Assembly: GCF_000717185.1 (NCBI RefSeq) | Contig: NZ_JNYE01000026.1 | Span: forward strand, 1 to 64,000 | Length of the DNA: 64,000 nt | Direction of reading: 5' to 3' | From: Kitasatospora phosalacinea | Lineage (GTDB): Bacteria > Actinomycetota > Actinomycetes > Streptomycetales > Streptomycetaceae | Shown: piece by piece, positions 47,652 through 55,743 of the stretch | Layout: every line of letters begins with the position of its first letter | Numbering within the stretch: the first letter of the stretch is position 1 | The notes under the pieces: generated by a model | The model's database searches: none | Told to the model about the DNA's origin: nothing | The model's input: the letters and a program-made list of their open reading frames with translations, nothing else | Program-made: the position numbers and the translations under genes

Positions 47652-48677
47652 TCAGAGCACGGCCTCGGATTCCGTCCAGCGGTCCTGCGGGACGGTCTTG
47701 AGCTGGACGACGGCGTCGGCGATCGGGGTGAGGTGGATCTCGGTGCCGCGCAGCGCGGTGAAGTGCCCGTAGGCGCCCTTGTGGACGGCTTCGACGGCGT
47801 GCCAGCCGAAGCGGGTGGCGAGGACCCGGTCGAGGGCGGTGGGGGTGCCGCCGCGCTGGGTGTGGCCGAGGATGACCGGCCGGGCCTCCTTGCCGAGCAG
47901 GTTCTCCAGCTCGACGGCGAGCCGGGTGCCGATGCCGCCGAAGGTCTGGTGGCCGAACTGGTCGACCTGGCCGTGCTCGAAGCGCAGCGTGCCGGGCAGC
48001 GGCTGGGCGCCCTCGGCGACCGCGATGATGGCGAACTTCTTGCCGCGCCGGAAGCGCTCCTCGATCATCCGGGCGACGGCCTCGATGTCGAAGGGCTTCT
48101 CGGGGATGAGGATGCCGTGGGCGCCGCCGGCCATGCCCGCGGTGAGGGTGATCCAGCCGGTGTGGCGGCCCATCAGCTCGACGACCATGACCCGCTGGTG
48201 CGACTCGGCGGTGGTCTTGAGCCGGTCGATGGCCTCGGTGGCGACGTGCACGGCGGTGTCGAAGCCGAAGGTGACGTCGGTGGCGTCGATGTCGTTGTCG
48301 ATGGTCTTGGGGACGGCGACGACGGGCAGTCCGGCGTCGCTGAACAGCTTGGCGGCGGTGAGGGTGCCCTCGCCGCCGATCGCGATCAGCGCGTCGATGC
48401 CGAGGTTCGCGGCGAGCTGCTCCGAGTTCTCGACGGCCCAGCGGATCTTCTCGCGCTGCACCCGGGCGGAGCCGAGGACGGTGCCGCCGAGGGTGAGCAG
48501 GCCGGTGACGTCCTCGTGCGTGATGGGCCGGGCGCGGCCCTCGATCAGCCCGAGGAAGCCGTCCTCGATGCCGAGGATCTCGTCGCCGTGCACGTCGGTG
48601 CCGCGGTGCACGACGGAGCGGATGACCGCGTTGAGGCCGGGGCAGTCGCCGCCGCTGGTGAGAACGCCGATTCGCAT
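47652..48677 (-). CDS. pfkA: 6-phosphofructokinase, ATP-type
   Basis: 341 aa. [20 protein letters not shown] binds the nucleotide; IGGEGT (101-105) carries Gly104, PKTIDNDI (123-130) carries Lys124, and MGRHTGW and [14 protein letters not shown] are substrate motifs. Gly at 104 favours ATP over pyrophosphate, while Lys124 is typical of actinobacterial PFKs derived from PPi enzymes. It commits fructose 6-phosphate to glycolysis. It is placed between thiL and thiD, which are adjacent in S. coelicolor as I recall, so this is probably an insertion or relocation. It has a 152-base upstream spacer and likely its own promoter. Confidence 0.94.
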   Translation of the reverse strand: MRIGVLTSGGDCPGLNAVIRSVVHRGTDVHGDEILGIEDGFLGLIEGRARPITHEDVTGLLTLGGTVLGSARVQREKIRWAVENSEQLAANLGIDALIAIGGEGTLTAAKLFSDAGLPVVAVPKTIDNDIDATDVTFGFDTAVHVATEAIDRLKTTAESHQRVMVVELMGRHTGWITLTAGMAGGAHGILIPEKPFDIEAVARMIEERFRRGKKFAIIAVAEGAQPLPGTLRFEHGQVDQFGHQTFGGIGTRLAVELENLLGKEARPVILGHTQRGGTPTALDRVLATRFGWHAVEAVHKGAYGHFTALRGTEIHLTPIADAVVQLKTVPQDRWTESEAVL

Positions 48678-48829
48678 GGTGGCTGTGCTCCTGCTCCTGG
48701 GGGTGCGCCCCCGCGTACGTGGGTGGACCGGACCGTCGACGCTGTCGGTCCGCCCGACAGGGGCAACCCTACGCGCTCGGGGGCCGTACCAGCCGGTAGC
48801 CCTCCGGGCAGCGCGGGCCCGCCCGCGGG

Positions 48830-49798
48830 CTACTGCTCGGCGAAGTGGTCCCAGCCCGCGGTGCGGTCCCAGGGGGCGCCGTCGACGGTGACGGTGCCGC
48901 CGCGGCCGGGCCTGGCGGTCCGCACGACCTCGCCGATGACCCGCCAACGGGCGGGCAGCGCGGCGGACTTGGGGAAGGTCGCGACGATCGCGTGGTCCTC
49001 GCCGCCGGACAGCACCCACACCAGCGGGTCGACGCCGACGGCCTGCCCGATGTCGGCCATCTGCGCGGGGACGTCGAAGTCGGCGGCGTGCAGGTCGATG
49101 TCGACGTCGCTGGCGCGGGCGACGTGGCCGAGGTCGGCGACCAGCCCGTCGGAGACGTCGACCATGGCGGTGGCGCCGAGCTCGCTGGCGGCCGGGCCCG
49201 CGTGGTACGGCGGCTCGGGGCGGCGGTGGGCCTCGACGAAGGCGCGCGGGGAGCGGAAGCCGCGCTGCAGGACGGTCAGCCCGGCGGCGGACCAGCCGAG
49301 CCAGCCGGTCACCGCGACCACGTCCCCGACCTGCGCGCCGGAGCGCACCACCGGGCGCCGGCCCTGGAGGTCGCCGAGCGCGGTGATGGCGAGCGTGATG
49401 GTGTCGCCGCGCACCACGTCGCCGCCGACCACGGTGGCGCCGGCCACCTGGCACTCGTCGCGCAGCCCGTCCATCAGTTCGGTGGCCCAGGTGATGGGCA
49501 GGTCGGCGGGGGTGACCAGGCCGAGCAGCAGCGCGGTCGGCACGGCGCCCATCGCGGCGATGTCGGCGAGGTTCTGCGCGGCGCACTTGCGGCCCACGTC
49601 GTACGCGGTGGACCAGTCGCGGCGGAAGTGCCGGCCCTCGATCAGCACGTCGGTGGTGGCGACCACCCGGCCGTCGGGCGCCTTGACCACGGCCGCGTCG
49701 TCACCGGGCCCGAGCTCCACCGCCGGGGTCATCGGCAGCCGTGCGGTCAGCTCCCGGATGAGCCCGAACTCGCCGAGTTCGCCCACGGTCCCCTGCAT
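48830..49798 (-). CDS. thiL: Thiamine-monophosphate kinase
   Basis: 322 aa from ATG 49798, preceded by GGAGGA at good spacing; the in-frame upstream sequence is not conserved. ThiL phosphorylates thiamine monophosphate to the active pyrophosphate. The PurM-like fold motifs are VELGPGDDAAVV, TTDVLIEGRHF, CAAQNLADIAAMGAVP, TVVGGDVVRGD, VDVSDGLVADL and LSGGEDHAIVATF. Divergent from the plus-strand Lrp-type gene. Confidence 0.95.
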   Translation of the reverse strand: MQGTVGELGEFGLIRELTARLPMTPAVELGPGDDAAVVKAPDGRVVATTDVLIEGRHFRRDWSTAYDVGRKCAAQNLADIAAMGAVPTALLLGLVTPADLPITWATELMDGLRDECQVAGATVVGGDVVRGDTITLAITALGDLQGRRPVVRSGAQVGDVVAVTGWLGWSAAGLTVLQRGFRSPRAFVEAHRRPEPPYHAGPAASELGATAMVDVSDGLVADLGHVARASDVDIDLHAADFDVPAQMADIGQAVGVDPLVWVLSGGEDHAIVATFPKSAALPARWRVIGEVVRTARPGRGGTVTVDGAPWDRTAGWDHFAEQ

Positions 49799-49987
49799 CA
49801 GCCCGTCCTCCGCGTTCCCCGTTTTGTCCGATGGTGTGCGCCCCGTGTCGCGGGAGCGGCCGCCCCCGCGCGCAGCGTACGCCTTCCGGGCCGTCCGGGG
49901 TCTCCCCCGTCCGCGTGGTCGCGCGGTAGCGTTGGTGATCAGACTGCCGGTCGCAACTCCCCCACCCAAGCCGCCTGGAGGTCCACC

Positions 49988-50221
49988 GTGGTGCAGGCGT
50001 ACATCCTGATCCAGACCGAGGTGGGCAAGGCCACCGCGGTAGCCGAGTCCATCAGCAAGATCCCCGGTGTGGTCACCGCCGAGGATGTGACGGGGCCGTA
50101 CGACGTGATCGTCCGGGCCGAGGCGGAGTCGATCGACGAGCTGGGCCGCCTGGTGGTGGCCAACGTGCAGCAGGTCGAGGGCATCACCCGCACCCTGACC
50201 TGTCCGGTGGTGCGCCTGTAG
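49988..50221 (+). CDS. Stand-alone Lrp/AsnC ligand-binding (RAM) domain protein
   Basis: 77 aa with no DNA-binding domain: VVQAYILIQTEVGKATAVAESISKIPGVVTAEDVTGPYDVIVRAEAESIDELGRLVVANVQQVEGITRTLTCPVV is a single alpha-beta RAM fold. GTG at 49988 follows GGAGGT at ideal spacing. Stand-alone RAM proteins bind amino acids and form oligomers; they can modulate full-length Lrp regulators by hetero-oligomerisation. The role here is unknown. It is followed 19 bases later by the DUF3515 gene. Confidence 0.92.
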   Translation: MVQAYILIQTEVGKATAVAESISKIPGVVTAEDVTGPYDVIVRAEAESIDELGRLVVANVQQVEGITRTLTCPVVRL

Positions 50222-50240
50222 GACGGCCTACCATCGTGCG

Positions 50241-50780
50241 GTGGCCTACCGTGACCTGCTGAACCGCCTGCCCGCCCCGGTGCGCTGGCTGGCGCCGCCC
50301 GCCGTGCTGCTGGCCTGCACGGCGGGGCTGGTCGCGTCCTGGAGCGGCGAGCCGGACGTCGCCCCGCCGGAGCCGTCCGCGGACGCCGCGCAGTACTGCC
50401 GGGCGCTGGACGCGGCGCTGCCCGCCGAGGTGCTGGGGCACGCCCGCAGGGACCCGTCCCCGGCCTCCCCGTACACCGCGGCCTGGGCGTCCTCCCCGCG
50501 CACCGTGCTGACCTGCGGCGGGGACCGGCCGGAGTTCCTGGACGACGGCACCCGCACCGGCCCGTGCGTCGACGAGGTGAGCTGGGGCATGGTCGAGGAC
50601 GGCAGCGGCGGCTACCGCTTCGCCACCGGGCTGCGCAAGGCGTACGTGGTGGTGGAGGTCCCGGCGGGCGCGTACGGCAACTACGCGGACCCGCTGGGCT
50701 CGCTCGCCGGCGCCGTCCGGTCGACCGTCCCGACCTGGGACGGGAAGGCCGACTCGGGCTGCCTGGACGAGACCTCCTGA
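50241..50780 (+). CDS. DUF3515-family lipoprotein
   Basis: 179 aa. N-terminal RWLAPPAVLLAC has a lipobox-like LLAC giving a putative lipid-modified Cys. The mature part contains conserved AQYCRALDAALPAEVLGHARRDPSPASPYTAAW and VSWGMV... and YVVVEVPAGAYGNYADPLGSLA, as in actinobacterial DUF3515 proteins. Four Cys in the mature part may form disulphides. The GTG start has little ribosome-binding sequence, suggesting coupling with the preceding gene. It is convergent with ddl over only 16 bases. Confidence 0.85.
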   Translation: MAYRDLLNRLPAPVRWLAPPAVLLACTAGLVASWSGEPDVAPPEPSADAAQYCRALDAALPAEVLGHARRDPSPASPYTAAWASSPRTVLTCGGDRPEFLDDGTRTGPCVDEVSWGMVEDGSGGYRFATGLRKAYVVVEVPAGAYGNYADPLGSLAGAVRSTVPTWDGKADSGCLDETS

Positions 50781-50796
50781 ACGGCCCGGACCGGGC

Positions 50797-51939
50797 CTAG
50801 CGCAGGCCGGTGGAGCGGCGCAGCGCGGCGGCCAGCAGGCGGTCGATCAGCTCGGCGTAGGGCACGCCGGTGGCCTCCCACATCTTGGGGTAGGCCGAGA
50901 TCGGGGTGAAGCCGGGCATCGTGTTGACCTCGTTGACCATCCAGCGGCCGTCGGCCAGCAGGAAGAAGTCGACCCGGGCCAGGCCCTCGCAGCCGAGGCC
51001 CTCGAACACCGCGACGGCCTGGCGGCGGATCTCCTCCTGCTCGGTGGCGGTGAGGTCGGCGGGGATGCGCACCTCGGAGGAGTCGATGTACTTGGCCTCG
51101 AAGTCGTAGAACTCGAAGTCGCCGTCGACCAGCACCTCGGCGGCCACCGAGGCGCGCGGGCCGTCCTCGAACTCCAGCACGCCGCACTCGACCTCGCGGC
51201 CCTCGACGCCCTTCTCCACGATCACCTTCGGGTCGTGGCGGCGGGCCTCCTCGACCGCGGCGTCCAGGTCGGCGAGGTCCTTGACCTTGGTGATGCCGAT
51301 CGAGGAGCCGGCCCGGCAGGGCTTGACGAACAGCGGCAGGCCGAGCGCGGCGATCCGCTCGCGGGCGGCCGAGCGGCCCGCCTCCGAGTCCCACTCGCGC
51401 GGCTTGACCACGGTGTACTCGCCCGCGTACAGGCCGAGCGACTCGATGATCCGCTTGGTGAACTCCTTGTCCATGCCGACCGCGGAGGCCAGCACGCCGG
51501 AGCCGACGTACGGGACGCCGGAGAGCTCCAGCAGGCCCTGCAGGGTGCCGTCCTCGCCCCACGGGCCGTGCAGCAGCGGGAGCACCACGTCGACCTCGCC
51601 GAGGACCTTCGGCGCGGCGCCGGGCTCGCTCCACACGACCTCGCGGCTGCCGGGGGCGAGGGGCAGCGCGACCTGGCCCTCGACGGACTCGGCGACCTGG
51701 TCGACGTCGGGCATCCGGCCGTCGGTGATGGCCATCCGGGCCGGTTCGTCGCCGACCAGGGCCCAGCGGCCCTCGTGGGTGATGCCGATCGGCAGCACCT
51801 CGTACTTGCTGCGGTCGATCGAGCGCAGCACGCTGGCGGCGGTGACCACGGACACGCCGTGCTCGGAGCTGCGGCCGCCGAAGACGATCGCGACGCGCGG
51901 CTTGGCCGCCTGGTTCGGGGAGGACTGTTCGATGCTCAT
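50797..51939 (-). CDS. ddlA: D-alanine--D-alanine ligase
   Basis: 380 aa, ATP-grasp enzyme making the D-Ala-D-Ala dipeptide for peptidoglycan. Landmarks: AIVFGGRSSEHGVSVVTAASVL, HGPWGEDGTLQGLLELSGVPYVGSGVLASAVGMDKEFTK, LFVKPCRAGSSIGITKV (grasp loop), VECGVLEF, and MVNEVNTMPGFTPISAYPKMWEATGVPYAELI near the end. It keeps the Tyr/Phe-type D-Ala specificity loop. It lies downstream (minus strand) of gpsA-plsC and is probably cotranscribed with them. Confidence 0.95.
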   Translation of the reverse strand: MSIEQSSPNQAAKPRVAIVFGGRSSEHGVSVVTAASVLRSIDRSKYEVLPIGITHEGRWALVGDEPARMAITDGRMPDVDQVAESVEGQVALPLAPGSREVVWSEPGAAPKVLGEVDVVLPLLHGPWGEDGTLQGLLELSGVPYVGSGVLASAVGMDKEFTKRIIESLGLYAGEYTVVKPREWDSEAGRSAARERIAALGLPLFVKPCRAGSSIGITKVKDLADLDAAVEEARRHDPKVIVEKGVEGREVECGVLEFEDGPRASVAAEVLVDGDFEFYDFEAKYIDSSEVRIPADLTATEQEEIRRQAVAVFEGLGCEGLARVDFFLLADGRWMVNEVNTMPGFTPISAYPKMWEATGVPYAELIDRLLAAALRRSTGLR

Positions 51940-51969
51940 ATCGGCGTTGAGACTACCGTCCGATTCCGG

Positions 51970-52971
51970 TCAGCGGCGTTCAGGCTTGGCCGAACGGGCC
52001 ATCAGCCCCTTCAGCACCTCCTGGGTCGGCCGGCCCTTGTGCACCACGTCCACCACGGCCTCGACGATCGGCATCTCCACCCCGTTGCGCCGGGCCAGGT
52101 CGAGCACCGACTCGCAGGACTTCACGCCCTCCGCGGTCTGGCTGGTGGCGGCGATGGTCTCGGCCAGCGTCATGCCGCGGCCCAGGTTGGTGCCGAAGGT
52201 GTTGTTCCGGGACAGCGGCGAGGAGCAGGTCGCCACCAGGTCGCCCATCCCGGCCAGGCCCGCGAAGGTGTGCGCGTCGGCGCCCAGCACCAGGCCCAAC
52301 CGGGTGGTCTCGGCCAGCCCGCGGGTGATCAGCGTCGCCTTGGTGTTGTCGCCCAGCCCCATGCCGTTGGCCATGCCGACCGCCAGGCCGATCACGTTCT
52401 TCACCGCGCCGCCCAGCTCGCAGCCCACCACGTCGGTGTTGGTGTACGGGCGGAAGTACGGGGTGTGGCAGGCCTTCTGGAAGCGCTTGGCGACCTCCTC
52501 GTCGGTGCACGCGACCACGGTCGCGGCGGGCTGCCGGTTGGCGATCTCCCCGGCCAGGTTCGGGCCCGACACCACCACGACCCGCTCCGGGCCGACCCCG
52601 GCGACCTCCGCGATCACCTCGCTCATCCGCTTCACGGTGCCCAGCTCGACGCCCTTCATCAGGCTCACCAGCGCCGTCTGCGGCTCGACCAGCGGCGCCC
52701 AGAGCGCGAGGTTGGCACGCAGCGTCTGGGACGGCACCGAGAGCACCGCGAAGTCCGCCCCGGCCAGCGCCTCGGCCGCGTCGGTGGTGGCCCGGACGCC
52801 CGCGGGCAGGGTCAGCTCCGGCAGGTAGTCCCGGTTGACGTGCTCCCGGTTGATCGCCTCGACCAGCTCCGGGCGGCGGCCCCACAGGGTCACCTCGCAG
52901 CCCGCGTCGGCCAGGATCATCGCGAAGACGGTGCCCCAGGAGCCCGTCCCCATCACCGCGCAGCGGGTCAC
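51970..52971 (-). CDS. gpsA: Glycerol-3-phosphate dehydrogenase (NAD(P)+)
   Basis: 333 aa. The GTG start overlaps the plsC stop by four bases (GTGA). Rossmann motif VMGTGSWGTVFAMILADAG, the VVVSGPNLAGEIA loop and CELGGAVKNVIGLAVGMANGMGLGDNTKATLITRGL identify the enzyme, which makes sn-glycerol 3-phosphate for phospholipids. This fits the upstream 1-acylglycerol-3-phosphate acyltransferase gene, so the pair initiates phospholipid synthesis. Confidence 0.95.
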   Translation of the reverse strand: MTRCAVMGTGSWGTVFAMILADAGCEVTLWGRRPELVEAINREHVNRDYLPELTLPAGVRATTDAAEALAGADFAVLSVPSQTLRANLALWAPLVEPQTALVSLMKGVELGTVKRMSEVIAEVAGVGPERVVVVSGPNLAGEIANRQPAATVVACTDEEVAKRFQKACHTPYFRPYTNTDVVGCELGGAVKNVIGLAVGMANGMGLGDNTKATLITRGLAETTRLGLVLGADAHTFAGLAGMGDLVATCSSPLSRNNTFGTNLGRGMTLAETIAATSQTAEGVKSCESVLDLARRNGVEMPIVEAVVDVVHKGRPTQEVLKGLMARSAKPERR

Positions 52972-53768
52972 CGGCCGCCCTCCTCGGCGGCGCGCCCGCC
53001 CTCGGCCCGGGCCGCGGCGGCCCGGTCCCTGGCGGCCCTGCGCATGTCGTAGCGCTCCTTCGGGGCCTGCTCGCCGCGGATGTCCTCCAGCACGGCCGTG
53101 ATCGCGGCCATGATGTCGTCGGTGGCGTCCTTCAGCACCTGGGTGGTGATCTCCTGGCCCCGGTACCTGCTCAGGTCGACCGCGGGGCCCGCCGCGACGA
53201 TCACCCTGTGCCGCGGGAACAGCCGGTACTTGCCCCTGCCCTCGCCGTACGGCGGGATGATCTCGTGCGCGCCCCAGTGCGCCACCGGGATCACCGGCGC
53301 GCCCGTCATCAGCGCGACCCGGGCCGCGCCGCTCTTGCCGGTCATCGGCCACAGGTCCGGGTCCCGGGTGAGGGTGCCCTCCGGGTAGAACTGCACGCAC
53401 TGGCCGCCGTCGACCGCGTCGATCGCGGCCCGGAACGCCTCGGCGGCGTCGGTGGACTCCCGGAACACCGGGATCTGGCCGGTCTTGCGGAGCATGAAGC
53501 CGATGAACGGCACCGAGAACAGCGAGGACTTGGCGAGGATCCGCGGCGGGCGGCCCGAGTTGTACTGCCAGTGGGCGTAGAACACCGGGTCGATGACCGA
53601 GTTGTGGTTCACCGCGGCGATGAACCCGGTCTTCTCCGGCAGGTGCTCCCAGCCGCGCCACTCCGCCTTTGCCAGGGCGTTGGTCACCGGCTTCACGAGC
53701 ACCGCCGCGAAGCGGTACCAGATCCCGTAGTCGGCGTTTCCGAACCTGGCGTTAGAGCGGCGGGCCAC
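52968..53768 (-). CDS. plsC: 1-acyl-sn-glycerol-3-phosphate acyltransferase
   Basis: 266 aa. GTG at 53768 with AGGAG upstream. The acyltransferase box NHNSVIDPVFYAHW (HX4D), then LAKSSLFSVPFIGFMLRKTGQIPVFR, FYPEGTLTRDPDLWP (the E/G box) and VIPVAHWG complete the four conserved blocks. It converts lysophosphatidate to phosphatidate. Membrane-associated through a hydrophobic N-terminal segment (WYRFAAVLVKPV). A basic/acidic C-terminal tail ends in Arg/Ala/Glu repeats. Confidence 0.94.
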   Translation of the reverse strand: MARRSNARFGNADYGIWYRFAAVLVKPVTNALAKAEWRGWEHLPEKTGFIAAVNHNSVIDPVFYAHWQYNSGRPPRILAKSSLFSVPFIGFMLRKTGQIPVFRESTDAAEAFRAAIDAVDGGQCVQFYPEGTLTRDPDLWPMTGKSGAARVALMTGAPVIPVAHWGAHEIIPPYGEGRGKYRLFPRHRVIVAAGPAVDLSRYRGQEITTQVLKDATDDIMAAITAVLEDIRGEQAPKERYDMRRAARDRAAAARAEGGRAAEEGGR

Positions 53769-53975
53769 CCCTGGCTCCTCTTCACTCGTGCGGCGCCCCG
53801 TACTGCGCCGCGGTCTCTCCTCGCCGGGGCCGACCAGCGGCTCCGAGGCGCCGACCAGTCTCGCCCGGGAGCCGAGCCTGTGTCGAGCAGCCACCACCAC
53901 CGCCGGTCGACCGGCCCCGACCCGCCGCCCCGGGCGCCGGGACGTGCTGGCCAGGCCGCCCCGGCCGACGCCACA

Positions 53976-54914
53976 ATGGCGCCGATGACAGAGGACACCG
54001 TACGCCCCGCCGCCGTCGGGCCGACCGCCCCGGTGCGGACGCACCCCACGGGGCCCGGCCTGCGGCTCGGCTGGTCGGTGGTCGTGCCGGTCAAGGCGCT
54101 CGCCGGGGCGAAGAGCCGGCTGTCCGCGCTGGGCCCGCTGCGGCCCCGGCTCGCCCTCGCGTTCGCGCTCGACACCGTCGCCGCGGCGCTGGCCTGCCCG
54201 CTGGTCGGCCGCGTCCTGGTGGTCACCCGGGACGCGCGCGCCGCCGCGGAGCTGCGCGCGCTGGGGGCCGACGTGCTGGACGACGAACCGGGCGGCGGCC
54301 TCAACCCCGCACTCGCGCACGGCGCCGCGGCCGCCCACCGGCGCCACCCCCGCTCCCCCGTCACCACCCTCTCCGCGGACCTGCCCGCGCTCCGGCCCGC
54401 CGAACTCGCCCGCGTGCTGGCCGCGGTGCCCGCACGGGGCCGGGCCTTCCTCGCCGACGCCCCCGGCACCGGCACCGTGCTGCTCGCCGGGCTGCCCGGC
54501 GAACCGCTGCGCCCCGCGTTCGGGCCCGGCTCCCGGGACGCCCACCTGGCGGGCGGCGCCGCCGAGCTGCTGCTGCCCGACGCCCCCTCCGTCCGCCGCG
54601 ACGTGGACACCCCCGCGGACCTGGCCGCCGCCCGCCTGCTCGGCCTCGGCCCGGCCACCGCGGCCCTGCTCGGAAGCCCTATGCTGGCTCCCATGCAGGC
54701 CACCGCGTTCACGTACGACCCGACCACCCGCTCCGGCTCGGTCCTGCTCGACGACGGCACTCCCGTCCCCTTCGACGCACCGGCCTTCGACGCCGGCGGC
54801 CTGCGTCTGCTCCGGGCCGGCCAGCGCGTGCGCATCCGCACCGCCGGGGAGGGCGCCGAGCGCCGGGTGGTCTTCCTCACCCTGCAGACCTTCCCGGACC
54901 CGGAAGCGGACTGA
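53976..54914 (+). CDS. cofC: CofC guanylyltransferase fused to a small C-terminal domain
   Basis: 312 aa. The N-terminal ~225 residues are CofC (2-phospho-L-lactate guanylyltransferase, coenzyme F420 synthesis): WSVVVPVKALAGAKSRLSALGP, VLVVTRDARAAAELRALGADVLDDEPGGGLNPAL, LSADLPALRPAELARVL and VRRDVDTPADLAAARLLGLG. The last ~73 residues (from the Met at 54693, MQATAFTYDPTTRSGSVLLDDG...FFDAPAF-like beta pattern) form a separate domain found as a stand-alone small protein elsewhere. A GGAAG sits before an internal ATG at 54681, so the second product could also be made by internal initiation. Divergent from plsC. Start at 53976 or three codons later. Confidence 0.82.
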   Translation: MAPMTEDTVRPAAVGPTAPVRTHPTGPGLRLGWSVVVPVKALAGAKSRLSALGPLRPRLALAFALDTVAAALACPLVGRVLVVTRDARAAAELRALGADVLDDEPGGGLNPALAHGAAAAHRRHPRSPVTTLSADLPALRPAELARVLAAVPARGRAFLADAPGTGTVLLAGLPGEPLRPAFGPGSRDAHLAGGAAELLLPDAPSVRRDVDTPADLAAARLLGLGPATAALLGSPMLAPMQATAFTYDPTTRSGSVLLDDGTPVPFDAPAFDAGGLRLLRAGQRVRIRTAGEGAERRVVFLTLQTFPDPEAD

Positions 54915-54925
54915 CCTCCCGTCAG

Positions 54926-54958
54926 GCGCTCCGTTCAAGCGCTCCGTTCAGGCGCTCC
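54926..54958. repeat. Short 13-bp tandem repeat near the 137-aa gene stop
   Basis: Two full copies and a partial third of a 13-base unit (GCGCTCCGTTCAa/g) between the cofC stop and the 3' end of the minus-strand 137-aa gene, whose stop lies within it. It may be a slippage product. Confidence 0.7.
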
Positions 54959-55361
54959 ACCGCCGCTCCGGCCCCGGGCGGCCGTCGCGGCCATCGCGGC
55001 TGCCGCGGCCGCCCAGGCCCTCCAGCCGCAGCGCGGTGACCTCCGGCGAGTCGACCAACTTGAGCGGGGCGGGCACCAGTTGGGGCAGCCCGCCGCCCCC
55101 GGGCAGCACCCGGATCAGCCGCGTCCGCCCGAGCAGGGCGAAGCCGAGCTGCAGTGCGCCGTCCCGCGCGAGGAACGCCTCGGTGCGCTCGGCCGCGCCG
55201 GGGCCGAAGAAGTAGCGGTAGGCCTCGTACTGCGTCCAGCCCAGCGGGAGGGTGTTGAGCGTCTGCCAGAGCGAGGACAGCGCGGGGGCGAGGGCGGGGA
55301 AGGAGGTCGGCTCGGTGATCCCCTCGATGCCGACGGTGTAACCGGGCGGCGTGTTCTTCAC
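54948..55361 (-). CDS. Hypothetical protein, second gene of GntR-linked pair
   Basis: 137 aa from GTG 55361, which overlaps the upstream 81-aa gene's stop by four bases (GTGA). KNTPPGYTVGIEGITEPTSFPALAPALSSLWQTLNTLPLGWTQYEAYRYFFGPGAAERTEAFLARDGALQLGFALLGRTRLIRVLPGG appears globular and alpha/beta; the last ~25 residues are Gly/Arg/Asp-rich and disordered. I do not recognise the family. The overlap and the shared regulator suggest a two-protein function. Similar small proteins occur in Streptomyces accessory regions with GntR regulators, from general impression only. Confidence 0.75.
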   Translation of the reverse strand: MKNTPPGYTVGIEGITEPTSFPALAPALSSLWQTLNTLPLGWTQYEAYRYFFGPGAAERTEAFLARDGALQLGFALLGRTRLIRVLPGGGGLPQLVPAPLKLVDSPEVTALRLEGLGGRGSRDGRDGRPGPERRWSA

Positions 55362-55603
55362 GGTGGCTCCTGGGGTGGGTCGAATTCGGCCCAGATGGTG
55401 TGGGTGCGCGCGCGGTAGCGGTGCCCGTAGCGGTCGGCCAGGGAGAGGACCTGGAGGACCGTCATGTGGTCGTGGTCCTCCGGCTCCCCCGGGAGTTCGG
55501 CTTCCACCCGGTAACCGCCGCCGGGCAGCTGGATGATCCTGGCTTCGGCCCCCGTGGCCGCCGCGAGCCTGGACGCAAGGTCGAACACCCTCGTGCTTCG
55601 CAC
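55358..55603 (-). CDS. Hypothetical protein, first gene of GntR-linked pair
   Basis: 81 aa. MRSTRVFDLASRLAAATGAEARIIQLPGGGYRVEAELPGEPEDHDHMTVLQVLSLADRYGHRYRARTHTIWAEFD suggests a small alpha-beta protein with a His/Asp-rich centre. No recognisable domain. The ATG at 55603 faces the GntR regulator across an AT-rich operator. A perfect -35 (TTGACA, minus strand, 55684-55679) lies just upstream of the operator. Expression is probably repressed by that regulator. Confidence 0.75.
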   Translation of the reverse strand: MRSTRVFDLASRLAAATGAEARIIQLPGGGYRVEAELPGEPEDHDHMTVLQVLSLADRYGHRYRARTHTIWAEFDPPQEPP

Positions 55604-55630
55604 GCCACGCCGCTCCCCGAAGTTGGCCGG

Positions 55631-55684
55631 TCACTCATTGTGAATCTAAGTCATTAGATTCCACCTGATGCATTAGATTGTCAA
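55631..55684. promoter_or_regulatory. Divergent operator/promoter of the GntR module
   Basis: An AT-rich patch in otherwise GC-rich DNA. It includes the perfect inverted repeat AATCTAA-GTCA-TTAGATT (55643-55660) and a second CATTAGATT (55671-55679) in direct repeat 19 bases from the first (55652-55660). A TCAC/GTGA dyad lies at 55631-55643. A minus-strand TTGACA (-35) spans 55684-55679. Binding here would cover the promoter of the 81-aa gene. Such sites match what HutC-type GntR repressors use. Confidence 0.85.
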
Positions 55685-55743
55685 GCTGATTCGCCCGTCC
55701 TGCCGCTGACCGGCAGGTCTTCGCCCTCGCCGGGAGATGCCAG

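Noticed and set aside
54948..55634. Single 228-codon minus-strand gene
   Set aside because: The GTG at 55361 overlaps the stop of a separate 81-codon gene with its own start, and the upstream part of the long frame is Arg/Gly low complexity.
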